From the NCBI GenBank assembly GCA_025355105.1, contig JANYAE010000032.1, forward strand, positions 1-56,347: 56,347 nucleotides of DNA, written 5' to 3'. Shown here piece by piece: positions 18,071-27,735 of this stretch; position 1 is the stretch's first letter, and each line of letters opens with the position of its first letter. Position numbers and translations under genes: made by a program. The notes under the pieces were generated by a model. It was not told the DNA's origin. It made no database searches and worked only from the letters and a program-made list of their open reading frames with translations. Source of the DNA: Pseudomonadota bacterium (GTDB taxonomy: Bacteria > Pseudomonadota > Gammaproteobacteria > Steroidobacterales > Steroidobacteraceae).

Positions 18071-18092
18071 TGTCACGGAATTGACACATGTC
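18071..18092. promoter_or_regulatory. candidate second TetR operator before the efflux operon
   Basis: TGTCA-N6-TGACA (18071-18086) is a perfect 5-bp inverted repeat, and its right part continues as TTGACACATGTC, matching the core at 17380-17392 with one base missing. The motif overlaps the start codon of the outer-membrane factor gene, so a bound repressor would block entry into the operon. Confidence 0.45.
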
Positions 18093-19584
18093 CAGACGTT
18101 CAACACGTGACTATCTGCGCTGGGCCGCCGAGCTTGCCGCGCTCGGGCTCGCCTTTGGCCTGCTGCTCGCAACGCCGCTCAGCCGCGCCGCGACAGCGGA
18201 CGCCCTCGAGCTGCCAGCTCCGGCGGTGGACGTGGTCGTCGATGCGCTGGTGCGCGAAGCGCTGACCGCCAATCTCGAGCTGGACGCTGCCGGCGCCGCG
18301 TCGGCGCGGCGGCTCGCGGCACTTGACCAGGCGCGCGCGCGCTATCTGCCGGTGCTCGATTTCAACGCCCGCTATTCGGCCGCCGACGGCGGCCGGGTCA
18401 TCGACTTCCCGGTCGGCGACCTCTTGAACCCGGTGTACGCGAGTCTCAACCAGCTGACCGGGCAGATCCGCTTCCCGATGGTCGCCAACCAGCGGATCTC
18501 GCTGCTGAGGAGCCGCGAGCAGGAGACCAAGCTGTCGTTGACCCAGCCGCTCTATGACGCGCGCATCGGCGCCGCGCGCGACGCGAGCGCGGCCGAGTAC
18601 GAGGCGTCTGGCGCCGCCCGCACGGCGCTGGCGGGCCGCGTCGAGCGCGACCTGCGCAGCGCCTACTACCGCTGGCTCGAGGCGCGCGCCCGGCGCGGCA
18701 TCCTCGAGGCCACTCTCGATTTGGCCCGCGCCAACCGCCGGGTCAACGACAGCCTGTACCTCAACGGCAAGATCACCCGTGACCTCGTCTATAGGGCCGA
18801 GGCCGACGTGCTCGAGATCGAGCAGTCGCTGCTTTCGGCCGACAACGGCGTGCGCCTGGCGCAGAGCTACGTGAACCTGATCCGCAACGTGCCCTTCGAC
18901 CGGCCGCTGCCACTCGCGGCCGTGGCGGACGCCGATCTCGAGCGGCTGCGCGCCGCGCTGGCGCGGCGCCTCGGCCAACCGCAGCTTGCCGCGGCGGCGC
19001 TCGCCGAGACGGCGGTCGGGCAGCGCGCGGAACTGCGGCAGCTCGACGCCACCATCGCCGCCGCCGGCGCGAGCGAACGGCTCGCGCGCGCCGCGTTCCG
19101 GCCGCAGCTCGCGCTCGCGGTCGACGCCGGCACGCAGGGCGATCGCTACGGGCTGTCGGCCGACGATCGCTACGTGCTCGCCTCGCTGGTGCTGCGCTTC
19201 AGTCTGTACGCCGGCGGCGGCGACAGCGCCGGAGTCGCCGCAGCACACGCCGCCGGCCGCGAGGCACGCGCTCAGCGCGAGCTCGCCGAGCAGCGCATCC
19301 GCCTCGAGGTCGAGCGCACGCTCGACGATCTCGAGGTGTCGGTCGCCTCGCTCGATACCGCCGCCAAGCGGCTCGAGGCCGCACGCGGCGCGTTCCGCAT
19401 CGCCGAGCGCAAGCGCGACCTCGGCCAGATCAACCAGGCGGAGTTCATCGACGCGCGACGCGTGCTGACCGACGCCGACCTCAACCAGAACGTCACGCGC
19501 TTCGCCGCGCTCGAGAGCCTCGCCGAGCTCGAATACGCACTCGGCGCGGGCGCCCGCTCACCCCTGCCGGAGCCGCTGCCATGA
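18088..19584 (+). CDS. TolC-family outer-membrane efflux protein
   Basis: A 498 aa protein with an N-terminal signal sequence (hydrophobic LAALGLAFGLLLATPLSRAA, likely cleaved about residue 35) and the two repeats of the outer-membrane factor family, seen as alternating long helical segments rich in Ala/Arg/Glu and strand stretches such as QRISLLRSREQETKLSLTQPLYD. It would form the trimeric channel of the pump encoded by the next two genes. The ATG at 18088 has GGA 8 nt upstream and lies inside the candidate operator. Its stop overlaps the adaptor gene by 4 bp (ATGA). Confidence 0.88.
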   Translation: MSRRSTRDYLRWAAELAALGLAFGLLLATPLSRAATADALELPAPAVDVVVDALVREALTANLELDAAGAASARRLAALDQARARYLPVLDFNARYSAADGGRVIDFPVGDLLNPVYASLNQLTGQIRFPMVANQRISLLRSREQETKLSLTQPLYDARIGAARDASAAEYEASGAARTALAGRVERDLRSAYYRWLEARARRGILEATLDLARANRRVNDSLYLNGKITRDLVYRAEADVLEIEQSLLSADNGVRLAQSYVNLIRNVPFDRPLPLAAVADADLERLRAALARRLGQPQLAAAALAETAVGQRAELRQLDATIAAAGASERLARAAFRPQLALAVDAGTQGDRYGLSADDRYVLASLVLRFSLYAGGGDSAGVAAAHAAGREARAQRELAEQRIRLEVERTLDDLEVSVASLDTAAKRLEAARGAFRIAERKRDLGQINQAEFIDARRVLTDADLNQNVTRFAALESLAELEYALGAGARSPLPEPLP

Positions 19585-20666
19585 ACGCCCGTCGCACTGC
19601 GCTTCTCGGCCTCGCCGCGCTCGCGCTGGCGCTCGCCGGCATCGCCGCCTGCAGCCGCTCGCACGACGACGCGGCCGCGGCCAACCCGCTGCGCCCGGTG
19701 CGGGTCGCGCCGGTCACGCTGGCGGCACTCGGCGACGGCGTGCACGCCGTCGGGCTGCTGACGCCGAAGGATGAGGCGCGGCTGTCGTTCAAGGTCGGCG
19801 GCGTGCTCGAGTCGGTCCGCGTCGAGGAAGGCGCGCAGGTCCGCGCCGGCCAGCTGCTCGCGGTGCTGAGGCAGGCCGAGATCGAGGCCTCCGTCGAGCA
19901 GGCGCGGCAGTCGGCCGACAAGACCGCCCGCGACCTTGCCCGGGCGCAGGCGCTCTACGCCGACGGCGTCGCGACCCTCGAACAGGTGCAGGACCTGTCG
20001 ACCGCGGCGCGCATCGCGGCCGCGGCGCAGCGCAGCGCCGAGTTCAACGCCTCCTACGCCCGGATCGTCGCGCCGGCGGACGGCGTCGTGCTCCGCAAGC
20101 TCGCCGAGGCTCACGAGCTGGTGCAGGCCGGGCAGCCGGTGCTGGTGCTCGGCGGCGCCGGCCGCGGCTGGATCGTGCGGCTCGGGCTCGCCGACCGCGA
20201 TGCAGTGCGCGTGCGGCCGGGCGACGCGGCGCGCGTCAGCTTCGACGCCTGGCCGGGACGGGCGTTCGCCGGTCGCATCAGTAACGTCGCCTCGAGCGCC
20301 GATCCTGCGACCGGCACCTTCGCGATCGAAGTGCGGGTGGAGCCCGGTGACGCGCGCTTCGTGCAGGGCCTGGTCGCCAAGGTGACGCTGTCGCCGCAGA
20401 ACCAGCAGATCGTCAACATCCTGCCGGTGCAGGCGCTGGTCGAGGCCAACGGCAACGAAGCGAGCGTGTTCGTGCTCGATCCGGCGCGCAAGGTCGTGCG
20501 ACGGGTGACGATCCGCATCGGCCGGATGAACGACGGCGAGGTGGAGGTGCTCGAGGGGCTCGCGGCCGGCGCCGAGGTGGTCGTCGACGGCGCGGCGTTC
20601 CTCGAAAACGGCGAGGCGGTGCGGATCGCGGCCGACGACGGCCGCGTCCCGGCGCGCGCCGGCTGA
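19581..20666 (+). CDS. RND efflux periplasmic adaptor lipoprotein
   Basis: A 361 aa membrane-fusion protein. The N terminus has a lipoprotein signal ending in GIAAC (lipobox Cys about residue 24). The lipoyl-like halves FKVGGVLESVRVEEGAQVRAGQ and ARIVAPADGVV flank a helical hairpin of about 70 residues. The beta-barrel and membrane-proximal domains follow, including RVSFDAWPGRAFAGRI. It links the inner-membrane pump (11 bp downstream) to the outer-membrane channel (4-bp overlap upstream). Confidence 0.92.
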   Translation: MNARRTALLGLAALALALAGIAACSRSHDDAAAANPLRPVRVAPVTLAALGDGVHAVGLLTPKDEARLSFKVGGVLESVRVEEGAQVRAGQLLAVLRQAEIEASVEQARQSADKTARDLARAQALYADGVATLEQVQDLSTAARIAAAAQRSAEFNASYARIVAPADGVVLRKLAEAHELVQAGQPVLVLGGAGRGWIVRLGLADRDAVRVRPGDAARVSFDAWPGRAFAGRISNVASSADPATGTFAIEVRVEPGDARFVQGLVAKVTLSPQNQQIVNILPVQALVEANGNEASVFVLDPARKVVRRVTIRIGRMNDGEVEVLEGLAAGAEVVVDGAAFLENGEAVRIAADDGRVPARAG

Positions 20667-20677
20667 AGGAGGCCCGC

Positions 20678-23600
20678 ATGAGCATCTGGGCATTCGCGGT
20701 CCGGCGCTGGCAGTTCACGCTGGTGCTGTTCGCGCTGCTGATCGCGCTCGGTGTCGCGAGTTTCTTCAGCATCGCCCGCTCCGAGGATCCGACCTTCCCG
20801 TTCCCGGCCACCACCATCACGATCGTCTGGCCGGGCGCGGACCCGAGCGACATGGAGCGCGTGGTCGTCAAGCCGCTGGAGGACGCGGTCAACTCGCTCG
20901 ACAACGTCAAGAAGATCGTCAGCTCCGCCTTCGACGGCATCGCGACGGTGCACGTCGAGTTCCACTACGGTTCGGACCCGGAGAAGAAGCAGGATGAGGT
21001 GATCCGCGAGTTCAATCGCATCCGCTCGACGCTGCCGGGCGACATCGCGCAGATCGACATCGTCAAGAACAACCCGGGCCTCGTGAACATCGTGCAGATG
21101 GCGCTGGTCTCGGACACCGCCAGCTACCGCGAGCTCAAGGAGCGCGCCGAAAGCCTGCGCGACCTGATGGAAACGGTGCCGGGGGTCCGTACCGCCGAGA
21201 CTTGGGCCTACCCGAAGCCGGAGGTCCGCGTCGCGGTGGACCTCGAGCGGCTCGCGCGCGCCGGCGTGACGCTCGGCCAGGTTACGCAAGCCATCCAGGG
21301 ACAGAACGTCAACGTGCCCGGCGGCTCGGTCGACGTCGGCCTGCGGCGCTACAACCTGCGCACCTCCGGCAGCTATGCCTCGCTCGAGGAGGTCGAGAAC
21401 ACGGTCGTCGGCGGCAGCGGCGGGCGGATCGTCAAGCTGCGCGACATCGGCGCGGTCTCGTGGGCGACCGAGGAGCAGGCCTACACCGGCCGGCTCAGCG
21501 GCAAGCGCGCGGTGTTCATCACCGCGAACCAGAAGGATGGCACCAACATCTTCAAGGTCCGCGACGGCATCTACGCCAAGCTGCCCGACTTCGAGCGCGC
21601 GCTGCCAGCGGACGTGCGTCTCGAGCGCGGCTTCGATCAGTCGCGCAATGTCGCCCACCGGCTGGACCGCCTCGGCGGCGACTTCGCGATCGCTGTAGGC
21701 CTCGTGCTGCTGACGCTGCTGCCGCTCGGCCTGCGCGCCGCCGGCGTGGTCATGATCTCGATCCCGCTGTCGCTGGCGATGGGGCTCGCGTTCCTGTACC
21801 TGGCCGGCTTCGGCCTCAACCAGCTGTCGATCGCCGGCTTCGTGCTGGCGCTCGGCCTGCTGGTCGACGACTCGATCGTCGTGGTCGAGAACATCGCGCG
21901 CTTCGTGCGCAACGGCTACGGCCGGGTCGAGGCGGCGATCAAGGCGACCGACCAGATCTACCTCGCGGTGCTCGGCTGCACGGCGACGCTGCTGCTCGCC
22001 TTCCTGCCGCTCCTGTTCCTGCCGGAGGGCGCCGGCGAGTTCATCCGCTCGCTGCCGGCGGCGATCCTGTTCACGGTACTGGCCTCGCTGTTCGTCGCGC
22101 TGACGGTGATCCCGTTCCTCGCCAGCCGCATGCTGCGCAGCCACGCACCGCCTGCGCCGCCGGCGCCTGGCGCGGCCGGCCGGCTCCGGGCGCGGCTGGC
22201 GGGGGCCATCCAGCATTTCGACACGCTCGCCGATCGGCTGCTGCAGCGGGTCATGGCGGCGATCCACGCGATCTACGGCCCGGCGCTGCACTACGCGCTC
22301 GGCCGGCCGCGGGCGACACTGGCGGCGGCACTCGGACTGTTCGCGTTGGTGGCCTGCAGCGTGCCGCTGATCGGCTTCAGCCTGTTCCCGAAGGCCGACG
22401 TGCCACAGTTCCTGGTGCACGTCGACGCCCCGGAGGGCGCCAGCATCGCCGAAACCGACCGCGCGCTGCGCTACGTCGAGGCCGAGCTCGGCCGCCACGC
22501 CGAGATCAAGCGCTGGTTCACGCACGTCGGACACGGTTCGCCGTTCATGTACTACAACATCTTCCCGGCGGGCCGCGTCGCCAACGTCGGCGAAGTGTTC
22601 GTCGAGCTCGACAGCTTCGACGCCCGGCGCACGCTGCTGCTGTTCGAGGAGCTGCGCGGTCGCTTCAGCGCCTACCCGGCGGCGCGCATCGTGCTCAAGC
22701 AGTTCGAGCAGGGTCCGCCGATCGACAACCCAGTCGCGATCCGCATCGTCGGCCCCGAGCTCGACGAGCTGCGGACGATCGCCGCGCAGCTCGAGCAGGT
22801 CCTCAAGGACACGCCGGGGACCCGCGACGTGAAGAATCCGGTGCGGCTGCTGCGCACCGACCTCAATCTCGGCATCGACAACGAGAAGGCCGGCCTGCTC
22901 GGCGTCTCGGCGCTCGAGGCCAACCGCACCGTGCGGCTCGCGGTCGCCGGCCAGGTCGCCGGCCAGTTCCGCGCCAAGAACGGCGACGAGTACGACATCA
23001 CGATGCGCCTGCCGATGAAGGAGCGGCCGACGCTGGATGCGCTCGACTTGATCCAGGTGAGCTCGGTGACCGGCCGGCAGGTGCCGCTGCGGCAGATTTC
23101 GTCGCCGCATTTCGAGACCGCGACCAACTCGATCACGCGCTACAACCGCGAGCGGCAGGTGACGGTGTCGAGCGAGGTGCGGCCCGGCTTCAACACCGGC
23201 AACGTCACGGCCGAGGTTCTCAAGCGGATCCGCGCCATCGAGCTGCCGCCCGGCTACCGCTTCGTGGTCGCCGGTGAGGTGGAGCAGCAGCAGGAGAGCT
23301 TCGGCGGGCTGCTGCCGGCGGTCATGGTGGCGATCTTCGGCATCCTGGCCGTGCTGGTGCTCGAGTTCGGCAGCTTCCGCTCGACGCTGATCGTCGCCGG
23401 CGTGATCCCGCTCGGCATCACCGGCGCGCTGCTCGCGCTGCTCGTGACCGGCTACACGCTGTCGTTCACCTCGATCATCGGCATGATTGCGTTGATCGGC
23501 ATCGAGATCAAGAACTCGATCCTGCTGGTCGACTTCACCAACCAGCTGCGCGCGCAGGGCACGGCGCTCGACGAGGCGATCGAGAAGGCCGGCGAGATCC

Positions 23601-23839
23601 GCTTCCTGCCGATCCTGCTGACCTCGGCAACTGCGATCGGCGGCCTGACGCCGCTCGCGGTGCAGGGCTCAGGGCTGTACTCGCCGCTCGCGGTCACGAT
23701 CATCGGCGGGCTGATCTCGTCGACGCTGCTGGCGCGGCTCGTGACGCCGGTCATGTACAAGTTGCTGCCGCCACCGGTCGGGATGATCGACGAGCTGGTC
23801 GCCGGCGACGCCGCCGCGCCCGCGCCGGCCCACGGCTGA
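20678..23839 (+). CDS. RND efflux pump inner-membrane transporter
   Basis: A 1053 aa proton-driven exporter of the AcrB/MdtBC class, with 12 predicted membrane helices and two large periplasmic loops. Helix 4 carries the proton-relay pair Asp397-Asp398 in GLLVDDSIVVVENIAR. Other family marks are FRSTLIVAGVIPLGI and the C-terminal LLARLVTPVMYKLLPPP. The start is fixed by GGAGG 6 nt before the ATG. The substrate range is unknown; the charged substrate-site details that separate drug from metal pumps were not assessed. A complete proton-relay Lys and the absence of heavy-metal partner genes favour organic substrates. Confidence 0.93.
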   Translation: MSIWAFAVRRWQFTLVLFALLIALGVASFFSIARSEDPTFPFPATTITIVWPGADPSDMERVVVKPLEDAVNSLDNVKKIVSSAFDGIATVHVEFHYGSDPEKKQDEVIREFNRIRSTLPGDIAQIDIVKNNPGLVNIVQMALVSDTASYRELKERAESLRDLMETVPGVRTAETWAYPKPEVRVAVDLERLARAGVTLGQVTQAIQGQNVNVPGGSVDVGLRRYNLRTSGSYASLEEVENTVVGGSGGRIVKLRDIGAVSWATEEQAYTGRLSGKRAVFITANQKDGTNIFKVRDGIYAKLPDFERALPADVRLERGFDQSRNVAHRLDRLGGDFAIAVGLVLLTLLPLGLRAAGVVMISIPLSLAMGLAFLYLAGFGLNQLSIAGFVLALGLLVDDSIVVVENIARFVRNGYGRVEAAIKATDQIYLAVLGCTATLLLAFLPLLFLPEGAGEFIRSLPAAILFTVLASLFVALTVIPFLASRMLRSHAPPAPPAPGAAGRLRARLAGAIQHFDTLADRLLQRVMAAIHAIYGPALHYALGRPRATLAAALGLFALVACSVPLIGFSLFPKADVPQFLVHVDAPEGASIAETDRALRYVEAELGRHAEIKRWFTHVGHGSPFMYYNIFPAGRVANVGEVFVELDSFDARRTLLLFEELRGRFSAYPAARIVLKQFEQGPPIDNPVAIRIVGPELDELRTIAAQLEQVLKDTPGTRDVKNPVRLLRTDLNLGIDNEKAGLLGVSALEANRTVRLAVAGQVAGQFRAKNGDEYDITMRLPMKERPTLDALDLIQVSSVTGRQVPLRQISSPHFETATNSITRYNRERQVTVSSEVRPGFNTGNVTAEVLKRIRAIELPPGYRFVVAGEVEQQQESFGGLLPAVMVAIFGILAVLVLEFGSFRSTLIVAGVIPLGITGALLALLVTGYTLSFTSIIGMIALIGIEIKNSILLVDFTNQLRAQGTALDEAIEKAGEIRFLPILLTSATAIGGLTPLAVQGSGLYSPLAVTIIGGLISSTLLARLVTPVMYKLLPPPVGMIDELVAGDAAAPAPAHG

Positions 23840-23929
23840 GCGCGCGGCGGCGGCTTCGGGATCCCGTCGCTTGCCGGGGCAGGCGGCGGTCGGCAGACTG
23901 CCGGCGGTTCACCGAGGTCCCCGCCCGCC

Positions 23930-24457
23930 GTGCGCGACAGTCCCCCGCCCCCGCTGCGCTCGCTCGGCGTCCTGCGCGTCATCGCGAGCTTCAAGTTCGT
24001 CAAAGCCTGCCTCGTCATCGTCACCGGCCTCGGGCTGCTGCGCTTCTACGACCCGGCGTTCCAGTCCGGGCTCTACCGGCTCCTCGGCGGCCTGCCGTAC
24101 GCGTTCGAGCAGAAGCTGCTCCGTGAGGGCATCGCCTTCCTGAGCGGCATGAGCCCGAAGCGCATCCAGATCATCGCGATCGCGACCTTCGCCTACGCGG
24201 GGCTGTTCCTGGTGGAGGGGGTGGGCCTGTGGCGCGGGCTGCACTGGGCCGAGGTGCTGACCGTGGTCGCGACCAGCTCGCTGATACCGGTCGAGATCTA
24301 CGAACTCGTGCGCCACCCGACGCTGAACAAGGTGCTGGTCATCGTGCTCAATGCGGCGATCCTCGCCTACCTCGTCTGGCGGCTGCGCCGCGAGGCCGCG
24401 CTGCAGCGCGCGCACGCAGCGGCGCATGCGCGACGCGACGCAGGCCCCGGCAGCTGA
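23930..24457 (+). CDS. DUF2127-family membrane protein
   Basis: A 175 aa protein with about four hydrophobic segments: residues 14-33, 72-95, 101-117 and 125-145. The pattern LRVIASFKFVKACLVIVTGLG, split over the first helix, and ATSSLIPVEIYELVRHPT are typical of DUF2127, a family of unknown function. The start is a GTG without a clear ribosome site, so the N terminus is uncertain. It lies 90 bp after the pump gene on the same strand and might be co-transcribed, but the family is not known as a pump component. Confidence 0.75.
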   Translation: MRDSPPPPLRSLGVLRVIASFKFVKACLVIVTGLGLLRFYDPAFQSGLYRLLGGLPYAFEQKLLREGIAFLSGMSPKRIQIIAIATFAYAGLFLVEGVGLWRGLHWAEVLTVVATSSLIPVEIYELVRHPTLNKVLVIVLNAAILAYLVWRLRREAALQRAHAAAHARRDAGPGS

Positions 24458-24647
24458 TCGGGGGCCGCGCGGCGCGGTCCGGGCGTGCCTCGCGCCGCCG
24501 CCGCAGTGGCCGGATTGCTGCAACGCAGCGTTCGCATCACCTGACCGGCCGTGCTTCACAGTTCGGCCGCGGCAGGCCGTGCTACCTTGATTTTTCATGT
24601 TTCGGAGCGCCTCGCGCTACCGCCTGATGCCGATGGGGAAGTCCGAA

Positions 24648-25772
24648 ATGCGAACACTCCTCGACCTCGCCCGAAGGGTGCGAGTCGCCCTTTGCGCCGC
24701 AACAGCCGTTGGGCTCGCGGCGGTGCCAGCAAACACCGCCGCGCAGGAACATCACGACGACAGCGACTCCGACTGGCTGCTGTTCCCGGCCGGCCAGCTG
24801 GTGGGGCGGTCCGACACGACCGGCCAGTCGCCGAAGAACGACTACGACAATCTGCTGGTCGACGTGCTGCTGTCGCACTCAGCCGGCCGCTTCCGCGCGC
24901 TCGCCGAGACCGTGGTCTCGCCGGACGAGGTCGAGATCGAGCGCCTGCAGTTCGGCTGGGAGTTCTCCGAGAACCTCTTCGGCTGGGCCGGTCGCTTCCA
25001 CCAGCCGGCCAGCGCGTGGAACACCGAGCATCACCACGGCCAGTACTTGCAGACCGCGATCACCCGGCCGCAGATCGAGCACTGGGAGGACGAGTACGGA
25101 CTGATCCCGCAGCACATCGCCGGCCTGCTGTTCGAAACCACCGGCGCGATCGGCCGGGACGCCGGCCTGGCGATGTCGCTCGGTGCCGGCGCCGCACCCG
25201 TGATCCGCGACGGCCGGATGGAACCGGTGGGCGTGCTGCGCTCCAACGTCGGCGGGCACCGCGCCTCCTGGTCCGGCCGGCTCGCCTACCAGCCTGAGCT
25301 GCTCGGCGACGACAGCTTCGGCATCCTGCTCGCGCAGCACGACGTGCACATCGTCGACCCGGCGGTCATGGCGACGCTCGGTAGCAGCGACGTGCGCCTC
25401 AACGTCGGCGGCGCGTTCGCCAAGCTGACGCGCCACGACTGGCACCTGCAGGCCACCTACTACTTCGTCGGCGCGCACCTCGACACCGCGCCGGCGTCGC
25501 GCAGCGAGCAGTTTGGCGCCGGCTACCTGCAGGTCGAGCGCTCGCTGCCGCAGCGGCTGACGCCGTTCGCGCGCCTCGAGCTGTCGGCGGACGCGGCGCG
25601 ATCGAGCTATGTCGCGCTCCAGGCGCGCCAGTTCCAACTGCGTCGCCAGCTCGCCGGCCTGCGCTGGGACCTTGCGCACAGCCAGGCGCTGACGCTCGAG
25701 ATCGCGCATGCGACGACGCTGCTGGCGCGCTTCAACGAAGTCCGCTTGCAGTGGAGCGGCGTCATCCCGTGA
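24648..25772 (+). CDS. putative outer-membrane beta-barrel protein
   Basis: A 374 aa exported protein with a signal peptide (RRVRVALCAATAVGLAAVPA, cleavage likely near residue 33). The mature part alternates short amphipathic strands ending in aromatic residues, for example FRALAETVVSPDEVEIERLQ and WHLQATYYFVGAHLD, and includes a His-rich stretch with EHHHGQY. This looks like a porin-type or transport barrel without a named family. The ATG at 24648 is preferred over an in-frame ATG at 24597 because it starts the signal peptide directly. It overlaps the next gene by 4 bp (GTGA), placing it in a unit with a periplasmic protein and a two-component system. Confidence 0.65.
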   Translation: MRTLLDLARRVRVALCAATAVGLAAVPANTAAQEHHDDSDSDWLLFPAGQLVGRSDTTGQSPKNDYDNLLVDVLLSHSAGRFRALAETVVSPDEVEIERLQFGWEFSENLFGWAGRFHQPASAWNTEHHHGQYLQTAITRPQIEHWEDEYGLIPQHIAGLLFETTGAIGRDAGLAMSLGAGAAPVIRDGRMEPVGVLRSNVGGHRASWSGRLAYQPELLGDDSFGILLAQHDVHIVDPAVMATLGSSDVRLNVGGAFAKLTRHDWHLQATYYFVGAHLDTAPASRSEQFGAGYLQVERSLPQRLTPFARLELSADAARSSYVALQARQFQLRRQLAGLRWDLAHSQALTLEIAHATTLLARFNEVRLQWSGVIP

Positions 25773-26230
25773 TCCGCTCCGGCGTCATCGCCTGCCTGCT
25801 GCTGCTGCTGCTTGCGGCGGCCCCGGCGCGCGCCGGCGATCCGCCGCGCCCGGCCGAGCAGACGATGGTGCTGATCGTCGGCCATGACAGTCCGATCGTT
25901 CACCTCGACGTCATCGACGTGCGCAAGCTGTTCCTCGGCCTGACCGTCATGAGCAGCGGCCGCCAGCTGCGCGCGCTCGACAACCGCAGCGACGCCAAAC
26001 TGCGCGAGGCGTTCCTGCAGAACGTCATCGCGATGCCCGAGCGCGCCTACGAGCGACGGCTGCTGTCGATCACGCTGCAGCAGGGCGCGCACCGGCCGGA
26101 GGCCTTCGAGGCCACCGCCGCACTGCTGAATGCGGTCGCGACCGACCCGAGCGCGGTGAGCATCGCGTGGGCCGCCGACGTCGCAACGGACCGGCGGATC
26201 CGCGTGCTGCGCGTGCTATGGCGCGACTGA
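25769..26230 (+). CDS. small periplasmic phosphate-binding-like (PstS-like) protein
   Basis: A 153 aa protein with a signal peptide (IACLLLLLLAAAPARAG). The mature part has VLIVGHDSPIVHLDVIDVRKLFLGL and a distal SAVSIAWAAD, the layout seen in short PstS-like domains: a strand, then a [D/S]-x-[I/V]-[R/K]-x-[I/L]-[F/Y]-[L]-G helix. Only about half of a full PstS is present, so it is more likely a sensor or accessory domain than a transporter subunit; no ABC permease is adjacent. The GTG lies in a GTGA overlap with the barrel gene, and the stop lies 13 bp inside the kinase gene. Confidence 0.65.
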   Translation: MIRSGVIACLLLLLLAAAPARAGDPPRPAEQTMVLIVGHDSPIVHLDVIDVRKLFLGLTVMSSGRQLRALDNRSDAKLREAFLQNVIAMPERAYERRLLSITLQQGAHRPEAFEATAALLNAVATDPSAVSIAWAADVATDRRIRVLRVLWRD

Positions 26231-27735
26231 CGTCCACGCTGGCGTCGCGGATCGCGCTGGTCATGCTGGCCGCGCACGGCGTGCTGCTGCCGGTGCTGTA
26301 CTTCGAACTGGTGCACGTCGTCGAGGCCGGCCTGACGGACCAGTTCGCCACCCAGGTCCGCGGCTTCGCGCGGCTGGTCGCCGACGAGTGCGAACTCGGC
26401 GACGCGCTCGATACGCCGGAGCGCACCAAGGCGCTGCTCGACTCGGTGATCCTGCGTGGCGACGGCGTGTACGCGGAGATCCGCGGCGGCGGGCTCGATC
26501 GGCGCAGCGCCGCCGGCGCCTTCCCGACCACGCCACCGCACCGGCAGGACCTGCATCTCGGCGAGGGGGGCGATGGCGTCTACTACCTGATGCTGCCGAT
26601 CGAGCACGCCGGCCGGCAGGCGGAACTGTGGCTGGGCTTCGATGAGAAGGCGACCGTGGCGCAGATCGCCGAGGCGCGGACCAACGTCGCGGTCGCGCTG
26701 AGCGTGTATTTCGTGCTGACCATGGTCGCCGGCATGCTGCTTGGGCGCTGGCTGTCGCGACCGTTGATCGAGCTCGGGCGCCGCTCGCGGCGCATCGCCT
26801 CGGGCGACTACGCGATGACGCTCGGCGCGCGCACCTCGCTGCGCGAGGTGACCGAGCTCGGCGAGGACCTCGAACGGATGCGCGGCGAGCTGGTCGGCGT
26901 CGGCGAGCGGCTGCGGCGGGAGATCAAGGCCAAGGAGGCGATCGAGGTCGAGCGCCGGACACTGGAGGAGCAGCTGCGCCGCAAGCACCGCCTCGAGACC
27001 GTCGGCACGCTGGCCGGCGGCGTCGCGCACGAATTCAACAACGCGCTGGTGCCGATCATTCTTTATACGGAGTCGCTGCTGCTCGACGCGCCGCAGGCCG
27101 GAGCGGAGCGCGAGCAGCTCGACGGCATCCTGTCGGCCGCTCGGCGCGCGCGCGAGATCGTCCGCAAGGTGCTGACGTTCAGCCGCACCTTCGACGCGCC
27201 GCGGCTCGAGCCGGTGCGGCTCGATGCGGTGGTTGACGAGACTTTTAAGCTGTTCGCGGCGCTCGTGCCGCCGAGCATTCGCGTTGAACGCGAGGTGGCG
27301 ACCGATACGCCGCTGGTGATGGCCGACACCGGCTCCTTGAGCCAGCTGGTCATGAATCTTTGCACCAACGCCTACCAGGCGATGCAGACCACCGGCGGCG
27401 TGCTGACGATCGGCACGCTGCGCGTCGACGCGGCCGCCTCCGACGGCGACGCCGAGCGCGCGCCGCGGGTCGAGCTGTTCGTCCGCGACACCGGCCACGG
27501 CATCGACGCGGCGACTCTCGAACACATCTTCGAGCCGTTCTTCACGACCCGCGAGGTCGGCGCCGGCACCGGCCTCGGGCTCGCGGTCGCGCATGGCATC
27601 GCGACCAATCTCGGCGCGACGATCCTGGTCGACTCCGCGCCCGGACGCGGTACGACCTTCCGGGTACAATTTGAGGCGGCGCAGGTCGCCGCTGCGGACG
27701 CGGCCGAACGCGAAGCCGAAAGGAGTGCCGTCTGA
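26218..27735 (+). CDS. membrane sensor histidine kinase
   Basis: A 505 aa kinase. A first membrane helix (about residues 10-32) and a second (about 160-182) enclose a periplasmic sensor domain of about 125 residues; HAMP and a coiled coil follow. The H-box is GGVAHEFNNAL with phospho-acceptor His271. The N box (NLCTNAYQAM), G1 (DTGHGID), F box (FEPFFTT) and G2 (GTGLGLAV) are intact, placing it in the NtrB-like HisKA class. It overlaps the binding-like protein gene by 13 bp and the response-regulator gene by 4 bp. The periplasmic domain may read the state of the binding-like protein; that is inference. Confidence 0.88.
   Translation: MARLTSTLASRIALVMLAAHGVLLPVLYFELVHVVEAGLTDQFATQVRGFARLVADECELGDALDTPERTKALLDSVILRGDGVYAEIRGGGLDRRSAAGAFPTTPPHRQDLHLGEGGDGVYYLMLPIEHAGRQAELWLGFDEKATVAQIAEARTNVAVALSVYFVLTMVAGMLLGRWLSRPLIELGRRSRRIASGDYAMTLGARTSLREVTELGEDLERMRGELVGVGERLRREIKAKEAIEVERRTLEEQLRRKHRLETVGTLAGGVAHEFNNALVPIILYTESLLLDAPQAGAEREQLDGILSAARRAREIVRKVLTFSRTFDAPRLEPVRLDAVVDETFKLFAALVPPSIRVEREVATDTPLVMADTGSLSQLVMNLCTNAYQAMQTTGGVLTIGTLRVDAAASDGDAERAPRVELFVRDTGHGIDAATLEHIFEPFFTTREVGAGTGLGLAVAHGIATNLGATILVDSAPGRGTTFRVQFEAAQVAAADAAEREAERSAV

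Noticed and set aside
18063..18071. Intrinsic terminator after tetR suggested by an 8-T run
   Set aside because: No stable stem-loop directly precedes the T-run; the CCGGCCGG before it has no loop. The run overlaps the operator region instead.
20111..23110. 999-codon open frame on the minus strand
   Set aside because: It lies opposite the RND pump and adaptor genes, has runs of Arg/Gln/His-rich low-similarity sequence and no domain pattern. It is a GC-driven shadow.
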